Shown here piece by piece: positions 8,874 to 18,121 of a stretch of 64,000 nt of DNA. The position numbers and the translations under genes were made by a program. The notes beneath the pieces are model-generated. The model had not been told where the DNA came from, did no database searches, and saw nothing but the letters and a program-made list of their open reading frames with translations. The DNA comes from Acidihalobacter ferrooxydans (GTDB lineage Bacteria; Pseudomonadota; Gammaproteobacteria; DSM-5130; Acidihalobacteraceae): NCBI RefSeq assembly GCF_001975725.1, contig NZ_CP019434.1, forward strand, positions 1,327,041 through 1,391,040, in the 5' to 3' direction. Position 1 is the first letter of the stretch. Each line of letters starts with the position of its first letter.

Positions 8874-10316
8874 ATGAGTTTGACCATACCCAATTTTGAT
8901 CGCGCCCGCGTGCTCGTGGTGGGCGATCTGATGCTCGATCGTTACTGGCACGGCGACACGTCGCGTATTTCGCCCGAGGCGCCGGTGCCGGTGGTGCGTG
9001 TGGGGCCAAGCGAGGAGCGGCCTGGCGGCGCAGCCAACGTGGCGCTGAATCTCGCGGCGCTGGGCGCACGACCGTATCTGCTCGGCCTGACCGGGCATGA
9101 CGAGGCGGCCGATACGCTGGAGCGGGTGCTGACCGAGGCCGGCGTGCGGTGTCGGTTTCTGCGCTTCGGGAGTCACCCGACGATCACCAAGCTGCGTGTG
9201 CTGAGCCGGCATCAGCAGCTCATCCGACTCGATTTCGAGCAGGGCTTTCTGCCCGAGGATACCGCGCCGCTGGCGCTCGACTATGCCGAGCTGCTGGACG
9301 AGGTCGAGGTCGTCGTACTTTCCGATTACGGCAAGGGTACGTTGGCAGCCAGCCGCGAACTCATCGCGCTGGCGCGCAGCCAGGGCAAGGCCGTGGTGGT
9401 CGATCCCAAGGGCAGCGACTTCGCGCGCTACCGTGGCGCGACGGTGATCACGCCCAACCGCAATGAATTCGAGCAAGTCGTCGGGCGTTGTGCCGACGAG
9501 GCGACGTTGATCGAACGCGGCGAGGCGTTGATCGGACGCGAATTGCTTGGCGCGCTGCTGGTCACGCGCAGCGAAGAAGGCATGACGCTGCTGCGTGCCG
9601 ACGCGCAGCCGCTGACCCTGCCCACGCATGCCCGCGAGGTGTTCGACGTGACCGGCGCCGGCGACACCGTGGTCGCCGCGCTGGCCGCGGCATTGGCGGC
9701 AGGGGAGGACTGGCCGCAGGCCGTGGCGCTGGCCAACCTGGCGGCCGGGATCGTGGTCGGCAAGCTGGGCACGGCGACTGCGACCACTGCCGAACTGCGC
9801 CGTGCGTTGCATGCGCACGACGAACAGCCGACAGGCGTACTTGCCGTAGAGTCGCTGGCGCAGGTCGTCGAGGATGCCCGCATCCACGGCGAACGCATTG
9901 TCATGACCAACGGTTGCTTCGATATTCTTCACGCCGGCCATGTCGATTATCTGACCAAGGCCCGCCAGCTTGGCGATCGGCTGATCGTCGCGGTCAACAC
10001 CGACGAGTCTGTGGCGCGCCTCAAGGGGCCGAAGCGGCCGATCAACATTCTGGCGCATCGCATGGCCGTGCTGGCCGGGTTATCCGCCGTCGACTGGGTG
10101 GTCTCTTTCGCGGAAGATACGCCCGAGCGTCTGATTTGCCGACTGCTGCCGGATGTGCTGGTCAAGGGCGGGGACTACCGCGCCGAGGACGTTGCCGGTT
10201 ATGGCTGCGTGACCGCCCACGGCGGAGAAGTGCGCATCATTGATTTTCGTTACGATTGTTCCACCAGCAAAATCGTCCAGGCCATCCGGCGGGGCGACGC
10301 GGAGACACACTCATGA
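8874..10316 (+). CDS. hldE: Bifunctional heptose 7-phosphate kinase / heptose 1-phosphate adenylyltransferase
   Basis: 480 residues, close to E. coli HldE (477). The N-terminal ribokinase-type domain shows [33 protein letters not shown] and the anion-hole motif [15 protein letters not shown]. The C-terminal nucleotidyltransferase domain starts near residue 340 with [17 protein letters not shown] (HxGH motif). The two domains phosphorylate D-glycero-D-manno-heptose 7-phosphate and later activate heptose 1-phosphate with ATP to ADP-heptose for the LPS inner core. ATG 8874 begins at the conserved [18 protein letters not shown]; upstream in-frame ATGs would add unrelated residues. It overlaps hldD by 4 bases (ATGA), so the two are co-translated. 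Confidence 0.96.
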   Translation: MSLTIPNFDRARVLVVGDLMLDRYWHGDTSRISPEAPVPVVRVGPSEERPGGAANVALNLAALGARPYLLGLTGHDEAADTLERVLTEAGVRCRFLRFGSHPTITKLRVLSRHQQLIRLDFEQGFLPEDTAPLALDYAELLDEVEVVVLSDYGKGTLAASRELIALARSQGKAVVVDPKGSDFARYRGATVITPNRNEFEQVVGRCADEATLIERGEALIGRELLGALLVTRSEEGMTLLRADAQPLTLPTHAREVFDVTGAGDTVVAALAAALAAGEDWPQAVALANLAAGIVVGKLGTATATTAELRRALHAHDEQPTGVLAVESLAQVVEDARIHGERIVMTNGCFDILHAGHVDYLTKARQLGDRLIVAVNTDESVARLKGPKRPINILAHRMAVLAGLSAVDWVVSFAEDTPERLICRLLPDVLVKGGDYRAEDVAGYGCVTAHGGEVRIIDFRYDCSTSKIVQAIRRGDAETHS

Positions 10317-11251
10317 TCATCGTCACCGGCGGCGCCGGTTTTATCGGCGCCAACATCGTACAAGCCCTCAACGGGCGCGGCGAAACCGACATACTTGTCG
10401 TTGATGATCTGGAGGACGGCACGAAGTTCGTCAACATCGCCGACCTGCAGATCGCCGACTACATGGATAAGGACGATTTCCTGGCCCGCGTCGAGGCCGG
10501 CCGGGACTTCGGCGCGCAGGCCATTTTTCACGAAGGCGCGTGTTCGGCCACCACCGAGGGGGACGGCCGCTACATGATGCGCAACAACTTCGAATACTCG
10601 AAGACGCTGCTGCACTACTGCCTGGATCACGGCACACAGTATCTCTATGCCTCTTCGGCATCGGTTTACGGCGCCGGCCCGGTGTTCACCGAGGGGCTGG
10701 AGCACGAAAAGCCGCTGAATGTGTACGGCTACTCAAAGTTCCAGTTCGACCAGTACGTGCGCCGTCTGTCCGCGCAGGCGCGCAGTCAGGTGGCGGGTTT
10801 TCGTTACTTCAACGTTTACGGACCGCGCGAGCAGCACAAAGGCTCGATGGCCAGCGTCGCCTTTCATTTCAACAACCAGATCAAAACCGATGGCCGCTGC
10901 CGTCTGTTCGAGGGCACCGATGGCTATGCCAATGGCGGCCAGCAGCGCGATTTCGTCTACGTTGGCGACTGCGTGGCGGTGAACCTGTGGTTCCTCGATC
11001 ACCCAGAAGTGTCCGGAATCTTCAATCTCGGCACCGGCCGCGCGCAGACCTTCAACGACGTGGCCAGTGCCGTGATCGACTGGCACGGTGCGGGCGAGAT
11101 CAAATACGTCCCGTTTCCGGAACATCTCAAGGGGCGTTACCAGAGCTACACTCAGGCCGATATTTCCGCCCTGCGCGCGGCCGGTTACGAAGCGCCATTC
11201 AAGACCGTCGAAGAGGGCACACGGCTTTATCTCGACTGGCTGAACCGCTAG
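10313..11251 (+). CDS. hldD: ADP-L-glycero-D-manno-heptose 6-epimerase
   Basis: 312-residue short-chain-dehydrogenase-type epimerase that inverts C6 of ADP-D,D-heptose to give the LPS core precursor. Visible: Rossmann motif [12 protein letters not shown] at the extreme N terminus, [19 protein letters not shown], and catalytic [13 protein letters not shown]. It follows hldE with a 4-base overlap. The stop codon TAG sits at the left border of a family A repeat. Confidence 0.96.
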   Translation: MIIVTGGAGFIGANIVQALNGRGETDILVVDDLEDGTKFVNIADLQIADYMDKDDFLARVEAGRDFGAQAIFHEGACSATTEGDGRYMMRNNFEYSKTLLHYCLDHGTQYLYASSASVYGAGPVFTEGLEHEKPLNVYGYSKFQFDQYVRRLSAQARSQVAGFRYFNVYGPREQHKGSMASVAFHFNNQIKTDGRCRLFEGTDGYANGGQQRDFVYVGDCVAVNLWFLDHPEVSGIFNLGTGRAQTFNDVASAVIDWHGAGEIKYVPFPEHLKGRYQSYTQADISALRAAGYEAPFKTVEEGTRLYLDWLNR

Positions 11252-11326
11252 GAGCCTGTCGGATTTGGAAAGCATCGGCTGCGGCGATGGGATAATGGGC
11301 CCATTTCCCCGCTCTTTTTCGTCGAA
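11250..11326 (+). repeat. Family A repeat, copy 2 (left half variant)
   Basis: Starts AGGAGCCTGTCGGATTTGG, then ATCGGCTGCGGCGATGGG and CCCGCTCTTTTTCGTCGA. The same left half and the same CTCTTTTTCGTCGA variant recur at 12808-12905. The right terminal repeat is not recognisable; the 14-bp tandem repeat follows directly. Confidence 0.65.
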
Positions 11327-11368
11327 TAGAATCACTCGTCTAGAATCGCTCGTCTAGAATCACTCGTC
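11327..11368 (+). repeat. Three tandem copies of a 14-bp unit
   Basis: TAGAATCACTCGTC, TAGAATCGCTCGTC and TAGAATCACTCGTC in direct succession, with one substitution in the middle copy. The array lies at the right edge of the family A copy between hldD and waaA. Confidence 0.85.
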
Positions 11369-11553
11369 CTCAAAAGAGCAGATTGTGAGCCTCTTGCCCC
11401 TTGCCGCAGCCGATGCTTGCCAGGTCCGACCGACTTCTGGTCTCGTACCTCATTGCCGGCGGTATGTTCAGCACCCATTCCGGGTAAGCCGCAGTGCGCA
11501 GGCAATGGCCATTATGGTTCGATGTGTTCAGCCCTGCCGCGCCGGCCTCTGAC

Positions 11554-12810
11554 ATGCGCGGGCTCTACACCTTGCTGCTGTATCTGATCGCGCCGGCCGT
11601 GGTGCTGCGCTTGTTGTGGCGCAGCCGGCGCAATCCGGGCTATCGGCAGCGCATCCCCGAGCGCTTCGGTTTTGGCCGGGCGTTCGCGCAACGGCCGCGC
11701 ATCTGGATTCATGCGGTGTCGGTCGGCGAGACCATCGCCAGCGTACCGCTGGTGCGCCGATTGCAGCAGCAGTATCCCGGTTATGCCGTGCTGGTGACCA
11801 ATACCACCCCGACGGGTGCCGCGCAGGTCCGGCGCCTGTTTGGCGATACCGTCGAAAATGCCTACTTGCCGTACGATCTGCCCGGCGCGGTCGAGCGTTT
11901 TCTGGAACGGGCACGGCCGCGTGTCGTGCTGTGCATGGAAACCGAAATCTGGCCCAATCTGTTTGCCGCCTGCGCTCGCCGCAATGTGCCGGTGTTCATC
12001 GCTAACGCACGGCTTTCGGCGCGCTCCGCGCGGGCCTACGCCCGTGTCGCCGCGCTGACCCGCGCCACGCTCGGGCAGGTTGCCACGGTGGCGGCCCGCG
12101 ATGCCCGCGACGCCCAGCGTTTTCGTGCGCTCGGCGCACCGCGTGTGTTCGTTGCCGGCAACCTCAAGCATGACCTCGATGTGCCGGCGACCGCGCGCGA
12201 AACCGGTATGGTGTTGCGCGCGGCGCTTGGCGCCGACCGCCCGGTATGGATTGCGGCCAGCACCCATGCAGGCGAGGATGAAATCGTGCTCGACGCACAC
12301 CGTCGCCTGTGTGGACGGTTGCCCGATGCGCTGTTGATACTGGTGCCGCGCCACCCCGAGCGTTTCGACGAGGCCGCGGCGCGCAGTGCGTCCGCCGGTT
12401 TTGTGACCCGCCGACGCAGCCTTGATATCGTGCCGGATGCGCAGACCCAGGTGTTCATTGGCGACACCCTTGGCGAGCTGATGTGCTTCTATGCGGCTGG
12501 CGATGTGGCTTTCGTCGCAGGCAGCTTCGTCGAGGTCGGCGGACATAATCCGCTGGAACCGGTGGCGCTCGGTCTGCCGGTGCTGACCGGTCCGCAGGTG
12601 TTCAATTTCGAGCAGGTTTATGCGGCACTGTTCGCCGCGAATGCGGCGCGCCAAGTGGACGATGCAGGCGCGCTCGCGATGGCCCTGGTCGAGTTGTTTG
12701 CGGCGCCCGAACAGCGGGCGAGGATGGGTGAGGGCGGCGAACGCGTGCTGGCTGCGCATCGCGGAGCGACGGATCATCTGGCGGCATTGCTCGCCGACGC
12801 TTTAGGCTAG
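11554..12810 (+). CDS. waaA: 3-deoxy-D-manno-octulosonic acid transferase
   Basis: 418-residue GT30 glycosyltransferase that adds Kdo to lipid IVA at the inner membrane. A hydrophobic N-terminal segment (LYTLLLYLIAPAVVLRLLW) is followed by IWIHAVSVGET, the conserved start of the N-domain with the catalytic Glu region, and CMETEIWPNLF. The C-domain has VAGSFVEVGGHNPLEPVALG and FNFEQVYAAL, signature nucleotide-sugar-binding elements of WaaA. ATG 11554 begins at MRGLYTLLLYL, matching the usual short N terminus. Together with hldE and hldD it supplies the LPS inner core. Its TAG stop is again at a family A border. Confidence 0.94.
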   Translation: MRGLYTLLLYLIAPAVVLRLLWRSRRNPGYRQRIPERFGFGRAFAQRPRIWIHAVSVGETIASVPLVRRLQQQYPGYAVLVTNTTPTGAAQVRRLFGDTVENAYLPYDLPGAVERFLERARPRVVLCMETEIWPNLFAACARRNVPVFIANARLSARSARAYARVAALTRATLGQVATVAARDARDAQRFRALGAPRVFVAGNLKHDLDVPATARETGMVLRAALGADRPVWIAASTHAGEDEIVLDAHRRLCGRLPDALLILVPRHPERFDEAAARSASAGFVTRRRSLDIVPDAQTQVFIGDTLGELMCFYAAGDVAFVAGSFVEVGGHNPLEPVALGLPVLTGPQVFNFEQVYAALFAANAARQVDDAGALAMALVELFAAPEQRARMGEGGERVLAAHRGATDHLAALLADALG

Positions 12811-12905
12811 GAGCCTGTCGGACCTGGAAAAAATCCGCTGCGGCGATGAGCACGAGGCCGACACCCCGTTCTTTTTCGTCGAGAGATATCTGCCTGTTCG
12901 TGGAG
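12808..12905 (+). repeat. Family A repeat, copy 3
   Basis: Left end TAGGAGCCTGTCGGACCTGG, then CCGCTGCGGCGATGAGC and CCCGTTCTTTTTCGTCGAGAG, ending near CTGCCTGTTCGTGG. It fills the gap between waaA and the next small gene and carries that gene's GGAG ribosome binding site at its right edge. Confidence 0.65.
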
Positions 12906-12910
12906 CGGGT

Positions 12911-13306
12911 ATGCGCGGCAAGAAAATGCGGTACCATCTGCGCATGCATAGTCCGATCCGTCTGGCGCTTGCCGCCCTGATCTTGTTGCCTTTGGCCACC
13001 GTTCACGCCAATGCCGTGCTGCAGCCCACCTGCACGATATCTCTGGCACAGTGGGAGAGTCCGGATCGGACCCGTGCGTTGCTGGGCGATCCGGCTTTGC
13101 GGATTTTAGTGCGGGCGTGGCAAAAACAGCCGGATAGCCACTTGCGAATCGACTATCCGGTCGGCGAGCAGGGCGCACTCTGGTCCAGCCGTATGCAGGC
13201 CTGGCTGGTCGCCTTCGGGATTCCGCGTGCCGCCGTGCGGTTGCAGCCCGGCAGTGGTAGCGACGCATTGTCGTTGAGCTTGCGGTTGGCCCAGGGGCAC
13301 GCATGA
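12911..13306 (+). CDS. Small exported protein of unknown function
   Basis: 131 codons if ATG 12911 is used, which has GGAG five bases upstream; ATGs at 12926 and 12944 are alternatives. A signal peptide (IRLALAALILLPLATVHANA) precedes a mature domain of about 95 residues with one Cys and a moderately conserved-looking WQKQPDSHLRIDYPVGEQG. I do not recognise the family. It ends in a 4-base ATGA overlap with the amidase gene, so it is co-translated with it. Confidence 0.6.
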   Translation: MRGKKMRYHLRMHSPIRLALAALILLPLATVHANAVLQPTCTISLAQWESPDRTRALLGDPALRILVRAWQKQPDSHLRIDYPVGEQGALWSSRMQAWLVAFGIPRAAVRLQPGSGSDALSLSLRLAQGHA

Positions 13307-14139
13307 GGCGCGTCGCGGCAGTGCAGATGGCTTCGGGGCCGAATATCACGGCCAACCTTCTGGAGGCGGGCAAGCACATTGCCGGAGCAGCCGACGAAGG
13401 CGCGAGACTGGTCGTGTTGCCGGAAAATTTCAGTCTGATGCCGGAGTACGATCAAGAGCGCGTGGCTGCCGTCGAGGACGACGGTAGCGGGCCGACGCAG
13501 GATTTTCTCGCCGAGCAGGCGGCGCGTCATCGGGTCTGGCTGGTCGGCGGTACCGTGCCACTGCGTTCGGCCGATCCCGAGCGGCCTTACGCCGCCTGTC
13601 TGGTCTATGGGCCGGATGGCCGCCGCGCGGCGCGCTACGACAAGATTCATTTGTTCGACGTGCAACTCGACGATACCGGCGAGCAGTATCACGAGTCGGC
13701 GAGCACCATGCCCGGGCGGGATGTGGTCACGCTCGACACGGATGTCGGTCGCCTCGGTCTGGCAATTTGCTACGACTTGCGATTTCCGGAGCTGTTTCGT
13801 GCGTTGCTTGACCGCGGCGCGCAGATTATCGCTGTGCCAGCGGCTTTTACCGCGCATACCGGCCGCGCGCACTGGGAGCCGTTGCTGCGCGCCCGCGCGA
13901 TCGAAAATCTGGTCTATGTCATCGCGGCGGCGCAGGGCGGCTATCACGTCAGTGGCCGCGAAACGTACGGACACAGCATGATTGTCGATTCGTGGGGCGG
14001 CGTACTGGCCCAGCGTGAGCGCGGCGCAGGTACGGTGTGTGCCCAAATCGATCCCGAACGGCAGCATCGTGTGCGCCGTTCCTTCCCCAGTATCGATCAC
14101 CGTCGCCTCAAGGGCGCGGTCGACGTGGAGGTTTTATGA
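13303..14139 (+). CDS. Carbon-nitrogen hydrolase (Nit/omega-amidase family)
   Basis: 278 residues. The nitrilase-fold catalytic triad is visible: Glu in VLPENFSLM, Lys in [10 protein letters not shown] and Cys in [13 protein letters not shown]. The overall form matches the Nit1/Nit2-like branch that hydrolyses deaminated glutathione or alpha-keto acid amides. In many gammaproteobacteria this gene directly precedes tldD, as here, with a 4-base overlap at the stop. Function in this operon beyond amide hydrolysis is unclear. Confidence 0.88.
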   Translation: MRRVAAVQMASGPNITANLLEAGKHIAGAADEGARLVVLPENFSLMPEYDQERVAAVEDDGSGPTQDFLAEQAARHRVWLVGGTVPLRSADPERPYAACLVYGPDGRRAARYDKIHLFDVQLDDTGEQYHESASTMPGRDVVTLDTDVGRLGLAICYDLRFPELFRALLDRGAQIIAVPAAFTAHTGRAHWEPLLRARAIENLVYVIAAAQGGYHVSGRETYGHSMIVDSWGGVLAQRERGAGTVCAQIDPERQHRVRRSFPSIDHRRLKGAVDVEVL

Positions 14140-15581
14140 GTAGTCATGCATTGGAACTTGCCCGCGAGCATATTCTCGCTCCGTCCGGTTTGGGCGAAAA
14201 CGAACTCGGCCGTGTGCTGTCCGGTCTGCTCGGCGGCGCCGTCGACAATGGCGATTTGTACTTTGAGCTGAGTCGGCACGAATCCTGGTCGCTGGAGGAC
14301 GGTATCGTGCGCGAGGGCGCATGGAGCGTCGACCAGGGTGTCGGCGTGCGCGCCATCAGCGGCGACAAGACCGGCTTTGCCTATAGCGACGAAATCATGC
14401 TGCCCGCGCTGCTTGAGGCCGGGCAGGCGGCGCGTGCCATCGCCCGTGGTGGCGACAACGGGCGTATGCAGGCCTGGCAGCAGTGCGCCGGGCATGCGCT
14501 GTATCTGCCTGACGACCCGACCACCGATCTCTCCGCAGAGGACAAGATCGCGCTGCTGCAGCGTGTCGACGCCGAGGCGCGGCGCCTGGATTCGCGCGTG
14601 CAGCAGGTCATGGTCAGCATGGCGGCCAGTCATGACCTCGTGCTGGTCGCCGCCAGCGACGGTACGCTGGCGGCCGATGCGCGCCCGCTGGTGCGGCTCA
14701 ACGTCACCGTGATCGTCGAGCAAAACGGTCGGCGCGAAACCGCTTCGGCCGGCGGTGGCGCGCGGGTCGGTTACCGTTATTTTCTCGAGCAGGACCGTCC
14801 GCTGCATTACGCTCGCGAGGCGGTGCGTCAGGCGTTGCTGAATCTGGAAGCGGTGCCTGCGCCGGCCGGTGCCATGAACGTGGTACTCGGTCCGGGCTGG
14901 CCCGGCATCCTGTTGCACGAGGCCATCGGCCATGGTCTGGAAGGCGATTTCAACCGCAAGGGCACCTCGGCATTCAGCGGCCGGCTCGGTCAGCAGGTCG
15001 CCGCGCGCGGCGTGACCGTGGTTGACGACGGCACGCTGCCCGAACGCCGGGGTTCGCTGAATATCGACGACGAGGGCACGCCAACGCAGTGCACCACCTT
15101 GATCGAGGACGGCGTGCTGGTGGGTTACATGCAGGATCGGATGAACGCGCGGCTGATGAACATGCCGGCCACCGGCAACGGGCGCCGCGAGTCCTATGCG
15201 CACCTGCCGATGCCGCGGATGACCAACACCTACATGCTCGCCGGCAACGAAGCGCCGGAGGACATCATTGCTTCCGTCGACAGCGGTCTGTACGCGGTCA
15301 ACTTTGGCGGCGGTCAGGTGGATATCACCTCCGGCAAGTTCGTGTTCTCGGCCTCCGAGGCGTACTTGATCGAGAACGGCCGGGTGACACGGCCGGTCAA
15401 GGGCGCGACGCTGATCGGCAACGGGCCGGACGTGCTCACCCGCGTTGCCGCGATCGGCAACGATCTGAAGCTCGACGAGGGTGTCGGCACCTGCGGCAAG
15501 GACGGTCAGAGCGTGCCGGTCGGTGTTGGTCAGCCGACGCTGCGCATCGACGGGTTGACGGTGGGTGGCACGCAAGCCTGA
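14136..15581 (+). CDS. tldD: Metalloprotease subunit TldD
   Basis: 481 residues, the normal TldD length. The zinc-binding HExxxH is seen in [18 protein letters not shown]; the conserved glycine-rich region [22 protein letters not shown] and [10 protein letters not shown] follow. TldD pairs with PmbA/TldE (16093) to form a heterodimeric peptidase acting on unfolded peptides, antitoxin CcdA and microcin precursors. GGAGG (14127-14131) precedes ATG 14136. Co-translated with the amidase; pmbA follows after about 500 bases containing a repeat. Confidence 0.95.
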   Translation: MSSHALELAREHILAPSGLGENELGRVLSGLLGGAVDNGDLYFELSRHESWSLEDGIVREGAWSVDQGVGVRAISGDKTGFAYSDEIMLPALLEAGQAARAIARGGDNGRMQAWQQCAGHALYLPDDPTTDLSAEDKIALLQRVDAEARRLDSRVQQVMVSMAASHDLVLVAASDGTLAADARPLVRLNVTVIVEQNGRRETASAGGGARVGYRYFLEQDRPLHYAREAVRQALLNLEAVPAPAGAMNVVLGPGWPGILLHEAIGHGLEGDFNRKGTSAFSGRLGQQVAARGVTVVDDGTLPERRGSLNIDDEGTPTQCTTLIEDGVLVGYMQDRMNARLMNMPATGNGRRESYAHLPMPRMTNTYMLAGNEAPEDIIASVDSGLYAVNFGGGQVDITSGKFVFSASEAYLIENGRVTRPVKGATLIGNGPDVLTRVAAIGNDLKLDEGVGTCGKDGQSVPVGVGQPTLRIDGLTVGGTQA

Positions 15582-15629
15582 GCGCAGGCGACTACACTTA
15601 TGGGGCACGTTCAATCCGGTAATCCATCA

Positions 15630-15755
15630 GGAGAGGCGCCTTGGCTTGATCTTTGAGTTCGCGGCTTGCTTCTTCGGTCGGGCATCACGCAACACGGTCG
15701 CTCGCCGAAGAATCATCCCTGTGAATTCAAAGCTCTGCGCAATCATCGCCTCGCC
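15630..15755 (+). repeat. Family D repeat, copy 1
   Basis: 126 bp bounded by imperfect inverted ends: GGAGAGGCG...CTTTGAGTTC at the left, and the complement of GGCGAGGCG...CTTTGAATTC at the right. A reverse-orientation copy lies at 59290-59412 and a right-end fragment at 33250-33300. Shared blocks include CTTGATCTTTGA, GCTCGC-GAAGAAT and CTCTGCGCAATCA. Confidence 0.6.
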
Positions 15756-15801
15756 ACAATGGACTATCCGGGCTCAAAACCACCGAGCATGGAGGTCGCC
15801 C

Positions 15802-16065
15802 ATGAAGGAAGACGCTATTTTTGAACACGAAGTTGCTCTGCCGAGCCATGGCAACGCGGACAACATAGTCCATTGGCACGCATTTCGGCGCATTGAACAG
15901 GCGCGTGAGTTCCTGCCCTCGATTCGACTCGACGCAGGGCAGCGTCTGGTCGGCGGACAGACCGCCGACAGCCTCGGCCCGTTGTGGTGGGTCGGCGTGC
16001 GTGTCGACGATCACGAACGCTGGGGTAACCGGCAGGCAGTCAACAAACACGCGGTCAGCGACTGA
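15802..16065 (+). CDS. Possible small protein, unknown
   Basis: An 87-codon frame with a good GGAGG (15791-15795) six bases before its ATG. The product begins MKEDAIFEHEVALPSHGNA and has no recognisable motif, signal peptide or membrane helix. It lies between a family D repeat and pmbA, where the antisense yjgA (darP) gene often lies in relatives. It may be a chance frame. Confidence 0.3.
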   Translation: MKEDAIFEHEVALPSHGNADNIVHWHAFRRIEQAREFLPSIRLDAGQRLVGGQTADSLGPLWWVGVRVDDHERWGNRQAVNKHAVSD

Positions 16066-16092
16066 GCGGCCGCGAGGATTGAAGGAGTAGAT

Positions 16093-17436
16093 ATGCAACA
16101 CAAGCAGTCCCTTGCCCTTGACCGGAACGCTCTGGAAGCGGTTGTCGCCCGTGTGCTGGAACAGGGCGGCAAGGCCGGCGCCACGGCGGCCGAGGCGGTC
16201 GTCAGTGTGGATAACGGCCTGGGCGTCACTGCGCGCCTCGGCGAAGTCGAAACGCTGGAATACCACCGTGACAAGGGCCTTGGGCTGACGCTGTATTTCG
16301 GTCAGCGCAAGGGCAACGCCAGTACTGCCGACTTGAGCGATTCCGGTATTGCCGAGGCCGTTGCGGCCGCTGCGGCGATCGCCCGATACACTGCCGAGGA
16401 TCCCTATGCGGGCTTGCCCGACGCTGCCCTGATGGCTTCTGACTATCCCGAACTCGACCTCGATCATCCGTGGGACATCAGCGCGGAACAGGCGGTGGAA
16501 CTGGCGCAGCGCTGCGAGGCTGCGGCCCGCAGTCACGACGCGCGCATCGTCAACTCCGAGGGCGCCAGCGTCAACACGTCGCGTGGCACCGTGGTCTACG
16601 GCAATACGCACGGCTTCATCGGCGGCTACACCGGCACCCGCCACAGCGTGAGCTGCTCTGTGGTGGGTGAACAGGATGGCGCGATGCAGCGCGATTATTG
16701 GTACGCCAGCTCGCGGCTGGCGGATGCGTTGGGCGACGTCGAGGCCATCGGTCGGCGCGCCGCCGAACGCACCGTGCGTCGCCTGGGCGGGCGCCAGTTG
16801 GGCACGCGCGATGTGCCAGTGATCTTCGAATCCGATCTGGCGCGCAGCTTGATCGGGCATTTCACGGCCGCTGTCCGCGGTGCGTCCCTGTACCGCAAGG
16901 CCAGTTTCCTGCTCGATCGACTCGGCGAGCAGGTGTTTCCGGACTTTCTCGCGCTGCGCGAAGAACCGCACCTGCCGCGTGCGCTGGGCAGCGCGCCGTT
17001 TGACGGCGAGGGCGTCGCCACACAGGCGCGCGACATCGTCAGCGGCGGCGTGTTGCAGGGCTATGTGCTTGACAGCTATTCCGCACGTCGGCTCGGGATG
17101 CAGACGACCGGCAACGCCGGCGGCGTGCACAACCTCAGCGTGTCTCACGGCGATCTCGATCTGCCGGGGCTGTTGCGGGAGATGGGTACCGGGCTGTTGG
17201 TCACCGAACTCATCGGTCATGGCATCAATATGGTCACCGGCGACTACTCGCGTGGCGCGGCCGGTTTCTGGGTTGAAAACGGCGAGATTCAGTATCCGGT
17301 CGAGGAAATCACCGTCGCCGGCAATCTCAAGGAAATGTTCCGCGGCATCCTGGCAGTTGGCAACGATGTGGACACGCGCGGCAATATCCGCACCGGCTCC
17401 ATCCTGCTCGATCGACTGACTGTCGCGGGCCAATGA
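16093..17436 (+). CDS. pmbA: Metalloprotease subunit PmbA/TldE
   Basis: 447 residues, the usual PmbA length. It has the TldD-like fold without HExxxH: SVDNGLGVTARLGEVETLEYHRDKG appears near the N terminus, and VLDSYSARRLGMQTTGNAGG and LIGHGINMVTGDYSRGAAGFWVENGE near the C terminus are PmbA signatures. It forms the active heterodimer with TldD. GGAG at 16083-16086 precedes ATG 16093. The stop overlaps the next small gene by 4 bases. Confidence 0.95.
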   Translation: MQHKQSLALDRNALEAVVARVLEQGGKAGATAAEAVVSVDNGLGVTARLGEVETLEYHRDKGLGLTLYFGQRKGNASTADLSDSGIAEAVAAAAAIARYTAEDPYAGLPDAALMASDYPELDLDHPWDISAEQAVELAQRCEAAARSHDARIVNSEGASVNTSRGTVVYGNTHGFIGGYTGTRHSVSCSVVGEQDGAMQRDYWYASSRLADALGDVEAIGRRAAERTVRRLGGRQLGTRDVPVIFESDLARSLIGHFTAAVRGASLYRKASFLLDRLGEQVFPDFLALREEPHLPRALGSAPFDGEGVATQARDIVSGGVLQGYVLDSYSARRLGMQTTGNAGGVHNLSVSHGDLDLPGLLREMGTGLLVTELIGHGINMVTGDYSRGAAGFWVENGEIQYPVEEITVAGNLKEMFRGILAVGNDVDTRGNIRTGSILLDRLTVAGQ

Positions 17437-17732
17437 GCGATGCCCGGGATGCTTTCGATCTGGCGCCGCTGAGGCGCGTGTGTGCGCGTATCGAAGCGGC
17501 CCCGACCAGTGGCATCGGCCTGATGCTTTATGGTCTGCTCAAGGGCATGCAGGTCGAACAGCGGGGTAGCCCGTTCGCACTGACGCGCCTGCGCATGCTG
17601 GAGGCCGATGTGCGTGCGGATGTCTATGCGCTGATGGAATTATTCGCGCAGCAGGCGAACCATGCGCCTGAATGGATGGCGATGCTCGCGCGGATGGACG
17701 AGCTCGTGGGAGCCGAGGCCCGCGCGGATTAA
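17433..17732 (+). CDS. Small helical protein of unknown function coupled to pmbA
   Basis: 99 residues, no signal peptide or transmembrane helix, predicted mostly alpha-helical by eye (LRRVCARIEAAP, ALTRLRMLEADVRADVYALM). It begins at an ATG overlapping the pmbA stop, which argues for a real, co-translated gene. I do not recognise the family. Confidence 0.6.
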   Translation: MSDARDAFDLAPLRRVCARIEAAPTSGIGLMLYGLLKGMQVEQRGSPFALTRLRMLEADVRADVYALMELFAQQANHAPEWMAMLARMDELVGAEARAD

Positions 17733-17734
17733 CT

Positions 17735-17868
17735 AAGGCTGTCGTTGTCTACTCATGCGGCACGCCAGGGCATCAAAATCGGACTCTTGTGCTCATTTAC
17801 GCGCTGTATACCGCGTTTTTTCGCCCGATAATCCTTCTCTCGCACTCGCCTGTGCGACAACGCCAGTC
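17735..17868 (+). repeat. Family C repeat, copy 1
   Basis: 134 bp, left end AAGGCTGTCGTTGTCTACTC, right end GCGACAACGCC. It matches the reverse complement of 25544-25681 along its length: ACTCATGCGGCACG, TCGCCCGA-AATCCTTCTCTCGC and CTCGCCTG-GCGA are shared. It lies three bases after the stop of the small pmbA-linked gene. Confidence 0.7.
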
Positions 17869-17979
17869 GTACTAATGGACTATTCGGGTCAATCCCTCTG
17901 TCACGCACAAACGGATAGCCTTGTATCGGCGCGAGCCGCAGCAGTCGGCGGCGATGGTGCGCGTGGCCCGCTCTTTGGG

Positions 17980-18008
17980 TTGATTGTCGCGCGGCGGCCG
18001 CGTAGACT
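17980..18008 (+). promoter_or_regulatory. Sigma-70 promoter candidate for rpsF operon
   Basis: TTGATT (17980-17985) and TAGACT (18003-18008) with a 17-base spacer, upstream of the ribosomal operon. Transcription would begin near 18015, leaving a leader of about 107 bases. Confidence 0.45.
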
Positions 18009-18014
18009 CACGCG

Positions 18015-18121
18015 CCTTTTAGCGGATTGTCGCTTGCTTCCGGGTTGGTAGTTCTCGGCGATCCTCTCCTTGCCTCACCCTCTGCACGGACGGGAGGCTT
18101 TATATCCGAAAGGAGTTTCAA
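18015..18121 (+). promoter_or_regulatory. rpsF leader, possible S6:S18 autoregulatory RNA
   Basis: The leader can pair GCCTC (18072-18076) with GAGGC (18094-18098), followed by an unpaired CCG (18106-18108) immediately before the AAGGAG ribosome binding site. A conserved CCG near the Shine-Dalgarno is the hallmark of the S6:S18-binding leader known in many bacteria. The match here is only by eye. Confidence 0.35.

Noticed and set aside
11327-11368. CRISPR-like array
   Set aside because: Units are 14 bp and directly abutting, with no spacers and no cas genes.
15727-17433. Long open frame antisense to pmbA
   Set aside because: The plus-strand frame is clearly PmbA; the antisense product has no recognisable domain.
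15758-17888. AATGGACTATYCGGG at 15758 and 17874, just after repeats D and C
   Set aside because: Only two 15-base occurrences, with no further shared sequence; too little to call a family.
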